Positions 45,325-55,227 of a stretch of 64,000 bases of DNA are shown here, piece by piece (within the stretch, counting starts at the first letter, position 1; each line of letters begins with the position of its first letter). This DNA is from Alloyangia pacifica (GTDB lineage: Bacteria > Pseudomonadota > Alphaproteobacteria > Rhodobacterales > Rhodobacteraceae). The stretch is taken from the NCBI RefSeq assembly GCF_900116195.1, contig NZ_FOZW01000006.1, forward strand, positions 62,001 through 126,000, given 5' to 3'. The translations under genes were made by a program, and so were the position numbers. The notes under the pieces are model-generated. The model searched no databases, was not told the origin of the DNA, and saw only the letters and a list, made by a program, of their open reading frames with translations.

Positions 45325-46902
45325 TCATTGCAGGATCATCTCCGCCGCCTTCTCCGCGATCATGATGGTCGGCGCATTGGTGTTGCCCGAAGTGATCCGC
45401 GGCATCACGCTGGCATCGACCACGCGCAGCCCGTCGAGCCCCCGGAAGCGCAGCTGCGGATCGAGCGGCGCGCTTTCCTCGGCGCCCATGCGCACGGTGC
45501 CCACGGGGTGAAAGATCGTTGTGCCCACCTCCCCGGCGGCGCGGTGCAGTTCGTGTTCCGTCTCGAATTGCAGGCCGGGCTTCAGCTCCTCGGGGGCGTA
45601 GCGGGCCATCGGGGCCTGCCCCATGATCCGCCGCACCTGCCGGATCGCATCGGCGGCGACCCGCCGGTCGCCCTCGGTCGAGAGGTAATTGGGCGCGATC
45701 ACCGGCGCGGCGCGACTGTCGCCCGAGGCCAGCCGCACCGTGCCCCGGCTCTCGGGGCGCAGATTGCAGACGCTGGCGGTCATCGCCGGGAAATTGTGCA
45801 GCGGTTGGCCGAAGGCCTCCAGCGAGAGCGGCTGCACGTGGTATTCGAGGTCCGCCGTCGCCAGCCCCTCGCGCGAGCGCGAGAAGGCGCCGAGCTGCGA
45901 GGGCGCCATGGACATCGGCCCGCGCCGGCGCAGCACATAGTCGAGGCCGATCTTGCCCTTGCCGAAGAGCGTGCTGGCCAGCGTGTTCAGCGTCTTGGCC
46001 CCGGTCAGCCGCCAGGCGCAGCGCAGCTGCAGGTGGTCCTGCAGGTTGCCGCCCACCTCGGGCGCATCCAGCGCCACGTCGATGCCGTGCTGCCGCAGGT
46101 GCTCGGCCGGGCCCACGCCCGACAGTTGCAACAGATGCGGCGAGTTCACCGCCCCCGCCGAGAGGATCACCTCGCCCTCGGGCCGCACCTGGTGGCGCTG
46201 GCCGCCCTGCTCGTATTCGACGCCGACCACCCGCCGCCCCTCGATGAGCAGGCGGGTGACATGGGCTTGCGTTTCCACCTTCAGCCGGTCGCTGCGGGTG
46301 GTCCGCAGGAAGGCCTTGGCGGTGTTCATCCGCCAGCCGTTGCGCTGGTTCACCCGGAAGTAGCTGACGCCCTCGTTGTCGCCGGTGTTGAAGTCATCCA
46401 CCCGCGGGATGCCCTCGGCCTCGGCGGCCTTCATCCAGTCATCGAGTATCTCCCAGTGCAAGCGCTGGTTCTCCACCCGCCATTCACCGCCCGCGCCATG
46501 CGCCTCTGAAGCTCCGTCGACGTAATCCTCGGATTTCTTGAACAAGGGCAGCACGTCGTCCCAGCCCCAGCCGGTGAGCCCCATCTGCCGCCAGCCGTCG
46601 TAATCCGCCGCCTGGCCGCGCAGGTAGAGCATGCCGTTGATCGACGAACAGCCGCCCAGAACCTTGCCGCGCGGGTAGAGCAGCGACCGCCCGTTCAGCC
46701 CCTTTTCCTCGGCAGTCCGGTAACACCAGTCAGTGCGCGGGTTGCCGATGCAGTAGAGATACCCCATCGGAATGTGGATCCAGTGGTAAGTGTCGCGCCC
46801 GCCTGCCTCGAGCAACAGCACCCGGCGTCCAGCTTCGGCCAGCCGCTTGGCCAGCACGCATCCGGCGCTGCCCGCGCCGACAATCACATGATCGAACGCC
46901 AT
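45325..46902 (-). CDS. GMC family oxidoreductase (choline/alcohol dehydrogenase type)
   Basis: 525 aa. The FAD motif GAGSAGCVLA is at residues 9-18, the GMC signature GGCSSINGMLYLRG follows, SAGAVNSPHLLQLSGVG is the second signature, and the active-site regions FHPVGTVRMG and SGNTNAPTIMIAEKA close the chain. It oxidises a primary alcohol with FAD. Choline as substrate is possible, but no bet operon genes are nearby, so it is left as a general GMC enzyme. Confidence 0.93.
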   Translation of the reverse strand: MAFDHVIVGAGSAGCVLAKRLAEAGRRVLLLEAGGRDTYHWIHIPMGYLYCIGNPRTDWCYRTAEEKGLNGRSLLYPRGKVLGGCSSINGMLYLRGQAADYDGWRQMGLTGWGWDDVLPLFKKSEDYVDGASEAHGAGGEWRVENQRLHWEILDDWMKAAEAEGIPRVDDFNTGDNEGVSYFRVNQRNGWRMNTAKAFLRTTRSDRLKVETQAHVTRLLIEGRRVVGVEYEQGGQRHQVRPEGEVILSAGAVNSPHLLQLSGVGPAEHLRQHGIDVALDAPEVGGNLQDHLQLRCAWRLTGAKTLNTLASTLFGKGKIGLDYVLRRRGPMSMAPSQLGAFSRSREGLATADLEYHVQPLSLEAFGQPLHNFPAMTASVCNLRPESRGTVRLASGDSRAAPVIAPNYLSTEGDRRVAADAIRQVRRIMGQAPMARYAPEELKPGLQFETEHELHRAAGEVGTTIFHPVGTVRMGAEESAPLDPQLRFRGLDGLRVVDASVMPRITSGNTNAPTIMIAEKAAEMILQ

Positions 46903-46983
46903 TTTCCCTCCCGGCTCCTCACTCTTCCCGAAGGTAAGTCAGGGCGCGGCAGACCCGCAAGGCGTCATGGCGGCGCAGGCCGC

Positions 46984-47442
46984 TCAGAGCGGCAGGGCGG
47001 TGGTCTTGAACACGGTGCGCAGGGCGAAGCTCGACTGCATCTGCGCCACGCCCGGCAGGCGGGTGAGGTACTGGCGGTGGATGCGGGCGAAATCCTCGGT
47101 GTCCTCGGCCACCACCTTGAGGATGTAATCCGCCGTGCCCGCCATCAGGTGGCATTCCAGCACCGCCGGCACCCGCGCCACGGCCTTCTCGAAGGCGTCC
47201 AGAACCTCGTCGGCCTGGGCGCTGAGGCGAATCTCGACGAAGACCGTGCTCGCCAGGCCCAGCTTGCGCGCGTTGAGCAGGGCCACGTAATCCTTCACGT
47301 AGCCCTCCGCTTCCAGCCGCTGCACCCGCCGGTGGCAGGCGGAGGCCGAGAGGTTCACCTTTTCCGACAGCTCCGCGTTGGACATGCGGCCCTGCTTCTG
47401 CAGCGCGCGCAGGATGCGCCGGTCGGTATCGTCGAGTTGCAT
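46984..47442 (-). CDS. Lrp/AsnC family transcriptional regulator
   Basis: 152 aa. An N-terminal helix-turn-helix (LDDTDRRILRALQKQGRMSN, then SASACHRRVQRLEAEG) is joined to a ligand-sensing RAM domain (CHLMAGTADYILKVVAEDT). It starts at 47442. It diverges from ald across 150 bases, the usual arrangement of an Lrp-type activator that responds to alanine and controls alanine dehydrogenase. Confidence 0.93.
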   Translation of the reverse strand: MQLDDTDRRILRALQKQGRMSNAELSEKVNLSASACHRRVQRLEAEGYVKDYVALLNARKLGLASTVFVEIRLSAQADEVLDAFEKAVARVPAVLECHLMAGTADYILKVVAEDTEDFARIHRQYLTRLPGVAQMQSSFALRTVFKTTALPL

Positions 47443-47592
47443 GCGCAGTCTTTCGAAAACTCGGGGATTTGGTCGAAGATTCTCCCCCCAATAGCGCTTT
47501 GGACGGGACACTTCAGCAAGGAAATTGCACGCGGGCAGGCGCAATCTGGTGTCATCAAAAGATGCCCGAAGGGGCCAGGAGGAGGAGCTATC

Positions 47593-48711
47593 ATGAAAAT
47601 CGGTTGCCCGACAGAGATCAAACCGCAGGAATACCGCGTCGGCATCACCCCCAATGCGGCGCGCGAGGCGGCCAGCCATGGCCACGAGGTGATCGTGCAG
47701 CAGGGCGCGGGTCTCGGTGCCGGCTTCTCCGACGAGGATTACACCGCCGCGGGGGCCCGCATCGCCGCCACCGCCGAGGAGATTTGGGCCGAGGCCGAGA
47801 TGATCGTCAAGGTGAAGGAGCCGCAGGCAGTCGAGCGCAAGCAGCTCTCGCGCGGTCAGCTTCTGTTCACCTATCTGCACCTTGCCCCCGATCCCGAGCA
47901 GACGCAGGACCTGATCGAGTCCGGCGCAACCTGCATCGCCTACGAGACGGTGACCGACGCGCGCGGCGGGCTGCCGCTGCTGGCGCCGATGTCCGAGGTG
48001 GCGGGCCGTCTCGCGCCGCAGATGGGCGCCTGGTCACTGCAGAAGGCCAATGGCGGCCGCGGCGTGCTGATGGGCGGCGTGCCCGGCGTCGGCCCGGCCA
48101 ATGTGGTGGTGCTCGGCGGCGGCGTCGTCGGCACCCATGCGGCGCGCATCGCCGCGGGCATGGGCGCGGATGTCACCGTGCTCGACCGCTCGCTGCCGCG
48201 CCTGCGCCAGCTCGACGAGACCTTCGGCAGCCTGTTCAAGAACCGCTACTCGACCGAGGGTGCGGTGGCCGAGCTTCTGGCCGAGGCAGACATGGTGATC
48301 GGCGCGGTGCTGATCCCCGGCGCCGCCGCACCGAAACTGGTGAGCCGCGCGCAGCTCGGGACCATGAAGCCCGGCGCGGTGCTGGTGGACGTGGCGATCG
48401 ATCAGGGCGGCTGCTTCGAGACCTCGAAGGCCACCACCCACCAAGACCCGGTCTACACCGTCGACGGCATCCAGCACTATTGCGTCGCCAACATGCCCGG
48501 CGCGGTGCCGCGCAGCTCGACGCTGGCGCTCGGCAATGCCACCCTGCCCTTCCTGCTGGCGCTGGCCGGCAAGGGCTGGCGCGTTGCCTGCGCCGAGGAC
48601 CCTCACCTGCAGGCCGGGCTCAACGTGCACGACGGGCAGATCACCAATGCCGCCGTCGCCCGCGCGCTGAACCTGCCGCTGGAAAGCATCGAAAAGGCTC
48701 TGGCCGCCTGA
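47593..48711 (+). CDS. ald: Alanine dehydrogenase
   Basis: 372 aa. It starts [20 protein letters not shown] and has catalytic Lys and His in VKVKEP and YLHLAPD. Its NAD-binding loop is [14 protein letters not shown], with [17 protein letters not shown] near the end. It reversibly deaminates L-alanine to pyruvate and ammonia. GGAGGAG lies just before the ATG at 47593. It is under the likely control of the divergent Lrp gene. Confidence 0.97.
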   Translation: MKIGCPTEIKPQEYRVGITPNAAREAASHGHEVIVQQGAGLGAGFSDEDYTAAGARIAATAEEIWAEAEMIVKVKEPQAVERKQLSRGQLLFTYLHLAPDPEQTQDLIESGATCIAYETVTDARGGLPLLAPMSEVAGRLAPQMGAWSLQKANGGRGVLMGGVPGVGPANVVVLGGGVVGTHAARIAAGMGADVTVLDRSLPRLRQLDETFGSLFKNRYSTEGAVAELLAEADMVIGAVLIPGAAAPKLVSRAQLGTMKPGAVLVDVAIDQGGCFETSKATTHQDPVYTVDGIQHYCVANMPGAVPRSSTLALGNATLPFLLALAGKGWRVACAEDPHLQAGLNVHDGQITNAAVARALNLPLESIEKALAA

Positions 48712-48793
48712 CCGGCGCCACACCCCGACAAGAGCCGGGGCACCAAGAGCCAAAGCGACAATAAGTGGGGCGGGCCGCCAATAGCGCCCGCCC

Positions 48794-48854
48794 CTTCTTC
48801 TCTTTGAAAATACGCCGGGGGAAGCTGCCGCAGGCAGCTGGGGGCAGCGCCCCC
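48794..48854. repeat. Dispersed palindromic element, copy D
   Basis: This copy is inverted relative to copies A and B. CTTCTTCTCTTTGAAAATA and CGCCGGGGG precede the 15-base hairpin (48840-48854, stem GGGGGC, loop AGC). On the other strand it reads CCCCCGGCGTATTTTC followed by AAAGAGAAGAAG, almost the same as copy A. It lies between the convergent ald and the cation transporter gene. Confidence 0.78.
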
Positions 48855-48867
48855 TGCCGCCCCGGGA

Positions 48868-49755
48868 TCAGAGCACCACGATTCCCGAGTGTTTTGCCTT
48901 GTGCTCCGGCTCGACGTGGATGGTCACCCGGCAGCCGGCGATCGCGTCTTGCAGCGCGTGCTCGATGCGGTCGCAGATCTCATGCGCGCAATCCACGGTC
49001 ATATCGCCCGGCACCACGAGGTGGAACTCCAGGAACACCGCCTGTCCGGCGCGGCGCGACCGCAGGTCATGCGCCTCGACCGCGCCCTCGGCGTTGGCCG
49101 AGATGATCGCGCGCATCTCCGAGAGATCCTCCTCGGGCACCGCCGCGTCCATCAGCCCGCCGACCGAGCCGCGGATCACCTGCCAGCCCGACCAAAGGAT
49201 GTTCACCGCCACCAGCGCAGCCAGGGCCGCGTCGAGCCAGAGCCAGCCGGTCAGCGCCGCCGCGCCGACACCGATGGCGACGCCAGCCGAGGAAAACACG
49301 TCTGTCAGCAGGTGCTTGCCATCGGCGACCAGCGCCGGCGAGTTCAGCTTGCGCCCCTCGCGCAGGAGAACGAAGCACCAGACCGCGTTGAGGACGCCGG
49401 CCGAGAGGTTGATGATCAGACCCATGCCGACCTGCTGGATCGGCTCCGGCTGCAGCCAGGCCCCCCAGGCCTCGCGCAGGATCAGCACCGCCGCGACGAC
49501 GATCAGCACGCCCTCGAGCACGGCGCTGAAATACTCGGCCTTGTGATGTCCGAAGGGGTGATCGGCATCCGCCGGCTGCGCGGCAATGTGAATCGCCAGC
49601 AGCGCCGCCAGCGCCGTGGCGACGTTGACGATGCTCTCCAGCGCGTCCGACATCAGCGCCACCGAGCCGGTCAGCCACCAGGCAAGGGTCTTGATCGCAA
49701 GCACGAGAATGCCGATGAATACGCTGCCGATGGCGATTTTCACGCTGCGTGTCAT
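48868..49755 (-). CDS. Cation diffusion facilitator family transporter
   Basis: 295 aa. Six membrane helices and a cytoplasmic C-terminal domain. Metal-site residues are visible as LMSDALESIVN (helix 2), HPFGHHKAEYF and GKHLLTDVFSS (helix 5). It exports a divalent metal such as zinc, iron or manganese in exchange for protons; the metal is not predictable. GGAG lies seven bases before the ATG at 49755. Confidence 0.93.
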   Translation of the reverse strand: MTRSVKIAIGSVFIGILVLAIKTLAWWLTGSVALMSDALESIVNVATALAALLAIHIAAQPADADHPFGHHKAEYFSAVLEGVLIVVAAVLILREAWGAWLQPEPIQQVGMGLIINLSAGVLNAVWCFVLLREGRKLNSPALVADGKHLLTDVFSSAGVAIGVGAAALTGWLWLDAALAALVAVNILWSGWQVIRGSVGGLMDAAVPEEDLSEMRAIISANAEGAVEAHDLRSRRAGQAVFLEFHLVVPGDMTVDCAHEICDRIEHALQDAIAGCRVTIHVEPEHKAKHSGIVVL

Positions 49756-49869
49756 GCTGGGTCTCCGGAGGGGTCCGGGCGATTTAGAGAACTCGCCCGA
49801 CCCCCGCAACCCGGAACCCGCATCGGACTCCGGGCACGCATGGCGGGGCTGCAGAATGCGCAACTCAGC

Positions 49870-50292
49870 TCACTTCTTCAGCGCGTCACGAATCTCGATC
49901 AGGATATCGAGTTCGGACGGGCCGGTCTTGACCTCGGGAGCCACCTCGTCGGGCTTTTCCGCCGCCGACTTGATGCGGTTGACGGTCTTGACCAGCATGA
50001 AGACCACGAAGGCGATGATGAAGAAGTTGATCACCGCCATGAGGAAGCTGCCGATGGCGAAGACCGGCGCGCCGGCCTCCTGCGCCGCCGCGAGCGAGGC
50101 ATAATCGCCGCCGTCGAGCGCGTAGAACCAGCCCGAGAAATCGATGCCGCCGGTGAACAGCGCGATGATCGGGTTGAAGATGTCACCCACGAGCGATTTC
50201 ACGATGGCGGTGAAGGCGGCGCCGATGATGATGCCAACCGCCATGTCCATGACGTTGCCCTTGGCGATGAAGTCCTTGAATTCCTGAATCAT
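49870..50292 (-). CDS. mscL: Large-conductance mechanosensitive channel MscL
   Basis: 140 aa. [20 protein letters not shown], the pore helix [20 protein letters not shown] and a C-terminal helical part are diagnostic. It opens under membrane tension to release solutes during sudden drops in osmolarity. It is monocistronic and divergent from the outer membrane protein gene. Confidence 0.97.
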   Translation of the reverse strand: MIQEFKDFIAKGNVMDMAVGIIIGAAFTAIVKSLVGDIFNPIIALFTGGIDFSGWFYALDGGDYASLAAAQEAGAPVFAIGSFLMAVINFFIIAFVVFMLVKTVNRIKSAAEKPDEVAPEVKTGPSELDILIEIRDALKK

Positions 50293-50944
50293 GTATTCTG
50301 CTTCCTATGCCCCACGCTGCCGGGCTGCCCGGCCGTTTCCGAGCTCAGAGGTGGCACGTTTGGCCCGGTGACGCCACGGAAAACCGGGCGTTCCTTCGCC
50401 GTGGAACCCGATAAAGTGCGCCTGGCGCTCACTTTTCGCGAGCCCGCCCGCAAGTTGGTCGGCGCATGCCCCCCTGTTCCACCATCATGCGATGCAGACT
50501 TCTGAAGTTGTTGCCCTCGCCCCCCGCCGGGGTCCCGGGCGAAACAGGCACCCGCTGCCTGAGCGGCCTTCGTCGTGGGGTTCTGCGCGGACTGCGTGAC
50601 GCCCGAGCGGGCGATCACTGGAACCAGGACAATGGTCGGCGGGAGACTGAGCAAGCTCCGGCACGCGGCGATGACCGGGAACTTACATGAGTCCCGACAA
50701 CGCGACGATCCGACCAGAGGGCGCAACGCAGCGCGATCCCAGCGATCTTCGACCATCAAGGGCGCGCCGAAAGACCGACGCACCTCTCTGGCGACACCCC
50801 GCGGGCAGAGTTCCGCTCCACTCTAACTGGTGCTTGTCGTTTATCTTTCCCGCCTTAGTATGGGTGCAGGCATTACTCCGGACATGCACCACTCAGGCAC
50901 CCGGACCGATCGATTCCCGCAGGTATTTCGCTAGGGGCGCTCTC
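50293..50944. other. Long intergenic region mscL / outer-membrane-like gene
   Basis: 652 bases, unusually long for this window, with no convincing gene. Open frames here show no family motif and overlap one another. A possible promoter for the downstream gene is TTGTCG (50834) with TAGTAT (50856), 16 bases apart, at low confidence. No hairpin with a T-run and no palindrome worth calling. Confidence 0.5.
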
Positions 50945-51691
50945 GTGACCAGATCCGTTTCCAAACCTTCTTCCGCTGTCTCAGCCACGGCTTCACCCGC
51001 AGCGGCGCGCACCTTACGGCGCTGTGCCTTCGGTGCCCTGTCAGCCCTGATGGCCGCCGGGCCGCTGGCCGCGCAGCAGGAAAAGGCCGCAGAAGACCCC
51101 ACCAAGATCGCCACCAAGGCGGGGGTTTCCTACTCCGACGAATTCTCGGTCTCCGGCTCGCTGGCTTTCGGTCCGGTGACAAAGGTCAACGCGCGCATCT
51201 CGGAAAGCGGGCAATGGTCGCTGGGGGCCTCCTATCTCTTTTCCTTCGGCATCCTGACCTTCTCGGCCGGCAAGAACGAGTTCGACAACGGCTCGGAACA
51301 GACCCGCTACTCGCTCGGCGGCTTCGTCCCGCTGACCGCCATGGGCCTGAAGACCGGCAAATGGCAGCTCTTCACCCCCTTCGGCTACACCTACAGCGAG
51401 GGCACGGTTTCCGTGACAAGCCTAGAGTTGCACGAGACCTTCGACGTCGAGGTCAGCAACAACAGCGGCTATCTCGGCATGTTCGCGATCCGCCCCTTCA
51501 ACGAGAAACTCACTTTCATGACCGGCGGCATCTACACGCGCGGCTCGGATGACTTCACCGGCATCTCGCTGGGCGGCGGCCTCTCCTACCACCTGACCGA
51601 GGCCGACACCGTGGCGCTCTTCGGGTCCTATATCGACAATGATTTCGGCGACGAACAGAAGCTGGGCGTCTCCTACCGACACGAATTCTGA
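50945..51691 (+). CDS. Outer membrane beta-barrel-like protein
   Basis: 248 aa from the GTG at 50945, with AGGGG eight bases upstream. The signal sequence ends near AAGPLAAQ (about residue 45), after a long Ser/Ala-rich leader. The mature part alternates aromatic and polar residues in short beta strands (SVSGSLAFGPVTKVNARIS, GASYLFSFGILTFSAG, LGGGLSYHLTEADTVALFG) and ends in RHEF, with the terminal Phe favoured by outer-membrane barrels. Function unknown. The frame extension to 50687 has no signal peptide and was rejected. Confidence 0.78.
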   Translation: MTRSVSKPSSAVSATASPAAARTLRRCAFGALSALMAAGPLAAQQEKAAEDPTKIATKAGVSYSDEFSVSGSLAFGPVTKVNARISESGQWSLGASYLFSFGILTFSAGKNEFDNGSEQTRYSLGGFVPLTAMGLKTGKWQLFTPFGYTYSEGTVSVTSLELHETFDVEVSNNSGYLGMFAIRPFNEKLTFMTGGIYTRGSDDFTGISLGGGLSYHLTEADTVALFGSYIDNDFGDEQKLGVSYRHEF

Positions 51692-51774
51692 GCCCGACCA
51701 GCCTCCTTTGCGGTTGTCTCGCGTCCGTCAGTGCATAGGTTGCCCGGCAAACAAGGACACGGAAGGGACACCGC

Positions 51775-52224
51775 ATGGGACTGAACGTCTATCTCTCGGG
51801 AGAGATTCACACCGACTGGCGCGAGCGCATCATCGAGGGCGCGCAGGGGCTGGACGTGACTTTCAGCGCGCCGGTCACCGACCATGCGGCCAGCGACGAT
51901 TGCGGCGTCGCGATCCTCGGCGCCGAGGACAGCAAGTTCTGGCACGACAACAAGGGCGCGAAGATGAACGCCATCCGCACCCGCAAGGCGATCGCCGATG
52001 CGGATGTGGTCGTGGTGCGTTTCGGCGAGCAGTACAAGCAGTGGAACGCCGCCTTCGACGCCGGATATGCCGCCGCGCTCGGCAAGTCGTTGATCATCCT
52101 GCAGCGCCCCGAACACGATCATGCGCTCAAGGAGGTCGATGCCGCGGCGCTGGCGGTGACCCGCGAGCCCGAGGAGGTGGTCGCCACCCTGCGCTACGTG
52201 CTGACCGGGGCTTTGCCCGAATAG
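51775..52224 (+). CDS. YtoQ family protein
   Basis: 149 aa. MGLNVYLSGEIHTDWRERI, the conserved HDNKGAKMNAIRTRKAI and FGEQYKQWNAAFDAGYAAA match the YtoQ family, related to the nucleoside deoxyribosyltransferase fold. Function is not established. Monocistronic. Confidence 0.92.
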   Translation: MGLNVYLSGEIHTDWRERIIEGAQGLDVTFSAPVTDHAASDDCGVAILGAEDSKFWHDNKGAKMNAIRTRKAIADADVVVVRFGEQYKQWNAAFDAGYAAALGKSLIILQRPEHDHALKEVDAAALAVTREPEEVVATLRYVLTGALPE

Positions 52225-53602
<1,378 letters not shown>

Positions 53603-53604
<2 letters not shown>

Positions 53605-53618
53605 TCCCTTTCGGGATC
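53603..53618 (+). other. Short hairpin at the mreB stop codon
   Basis: GATCCC and GGGATC pair across a TTTC loop, overlapping the mreB stop. There is no T-run, so it is more likely a processing or attenuation element than a full terminator between mreB and mreC. Confidence 0.4.
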
Positions 53619-53722
53619 ATTCCGGCTGCGGCATAGTCCGGGGCGGGAGCGTGGCAATCCACGCCCCCGCCCTGCACACCCCGTGAGGCGCGCGCGCCTC
53701 GGAGGCCACACGCAGAGACCCG

Positions 53723-54682
53723 ATGGCGAAACACGGCACGAACAGCGAAGATTACTCGGCCCCGCTGAAGCGCCTGCTTCTGGCGGTGCTGATCCTGTGC
53801 CTGACCGGGCTCTTCATCCTGTGGCGGATCGACAGCCCACGGGTTGAACGGTTTCGCGCCCAGGTGATCGACACGCTGATGCCCGGCTTCGACTGGGCCA
53901 TGGCCCCGGTGACCGGCGCGGTGACGATCCTGCGCGACTTCCAGTCCTACCAGCGCATCCACGAACAGAACCAGGAGCTGCGCCGCGAGCTGCGCCGCAT
54001 GACTGCCTGGAAAGAGGCCGCGCTGCAGCTGGAACAGGAAAACGCCAAGCTGCGCGATCTCAACAACGTCCAGCTCGATCCGCGGCTGACCTATATCACC
54101 GGCGTGGTGCTGGCCGACAGCGGCTCGCCCTTCCGTCAGTCGGTGCTGATCAACGTTGGCAGCCGCGACGGCATCGTCGACGGCTGGGCCACGATGGACG
54201 GCATCGGCCTCGTCGGGCGCATCTCGGGGGTGGGCAACAACACGGCCCGGGTCATCCTGCTGACCGATGCCACCAGCCGCATTCCCGCCACCATCCAGCC
54301 TTCGGGCCAGCGAGCAATGGTGGTCGGCGACAACTCGGCGAACCCGCCGATCGATTTCCTCGAGAACCCCGACCTGGTGAAGCCCGGCGACCGCATCGTC
54401 ACCTCGGGCGACGGCGAGGTGTTCCCGCCGGGCCTGCTGATCGGCCAGGTGGCGCAGGACCCAGGCGGACGCCTGCGGGTGCGCCTCGCCGCCGATTACG
54501 AGCGGCTCGAATTCCTGCGCGTGCTGCGCGACCACGGTGCGCGGCGGGTCAGCACCCCCTCCGGGCTGATTCTGCCGGAGACACCCCCCGAAGCACCGCA
54601 GCCCGAGGCCGAGACCGACCCCACGGTGCCGCCGCTGAGCGATGCGGACACCGGCAACGCCTCGGAGGCGGGAAATGGCTGA
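53723..54682 (+). CDS. mreC: Cell shape-determining protein MreC
   Basis: 319 aa. One membrane helix (about 17-33) leads to a periplasmic coiled coil (about 75-115, IHEQNQELRRELRRM) and the MreC beta domain (DGWATMDGIGLVGRIS, SGDGEVFPPGLLIGQV). The C-terminal 30 residues are Pro/Glu/Asp-rich. It connects MreB with the penicillin-binding proteins. It overlaps mreD by eight bases. Confidence 0.96.
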   Translation: MAKHGTNSEDYSAPLKRLLLAVLILCLTGLFILWRIDSPRVERFRAQVIDTLMPGFDWAMAPVTGAVTILRDFQSYQRIHEQNQELRRELRRMTAWKEAALQLEQENAKLRDLNNVQLDPRLTYITGVVLADSGSPFRQSVLINVGSRDGIVDGWATMDGIGLVGRISGVGNNTARVILLTDATSRIPATIQPSGQRAMVVGDNSANPPIDFLENPDLVKPGDRIVTSGDGEVFPPGLLIGQVAQDPGGRLRVRLAADYERLEFLRVLRDHGARRVSTPSGLILPETPPEAPQPEAETDPTVPPLSDADTGNASEAGNG

Positions 54683-55217
54683 GAGCAGCCGCCCGACCAA
54701 GGTCTGGCTGATGCGCGCCACCTTCGTGGCGCTGACCTTCGGGCTGATCTTCTACCACCTGCTGCCGCTCGACCTGGTGCCGGCCGCCTACGCCGGACCC
54801 GACGTGCTGACCGCAATGTGCTTTGCCTGGGCGTTGCGCCGGCCCGACTACGTGCCCGCGCTGCTGGTCGCCGGGGTGATGCTGCTGGCTGACCTGCTGT
54901 TCCAGCGCCCCCCCGGTCTCTGGGCGGTGCTGGTGCTCATGGCCACCGAGTCGCTGAAGAACCGCGACCGCCCACGGCGCGAGTCGACCTTCCTGATGGA
55001 GTGGATCACCATCGCCGTGGTGCTGGCGGTGATCACGATCCTGTACCGGCTGGTGCTGGGGCTCTTGATCGTGCCCGAAGGAACCTCTTTCCTTGCGCTC
55101 ATGCGATACGCCACGACAGTGATCTGCTATCCTCTGGTCGTCATCCTCTCGCAGGGGCTGTTCGGCGTGCGGCGGATGGCGCCGGGCGACTTCGACCATG
55201 CCGGAAGGCCGATGTGA
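54675..55217 (+). CDS. mreD: Rod shape-determining protein MreD
   Basis: 180 aa, highly hydrophobic with five or so membrane helices. PLDLVPAAYAGPDVLTAMCF and LLADLLFQRPPGLWAVLVLM are characteristic of alphaproteobacterial MreD. It stabilises the elongation complex with MreC and RodA. The start at 54675 has GGCGGGAA just upstream; the extension to 54642 was rejected. Confidence 0.94.
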   Translation: MAESSRPTKVWLMRATFVALTFGLIFYHLLPLDLVPAAYAGPDVLTAMCFAWALRRPDYVPALLVAGVMLLADLLFQRPPGLWAVLVLMATESLKNRDRPRRESTFLMEWITIAVVLAVITILYRLVLGLLIVPEGTSFLALMRYATTVICYPLVVILSQGLFGVRRMAPGDFDHAGRPM

Positions 55218-55227
55218 GGAGGCCGAT

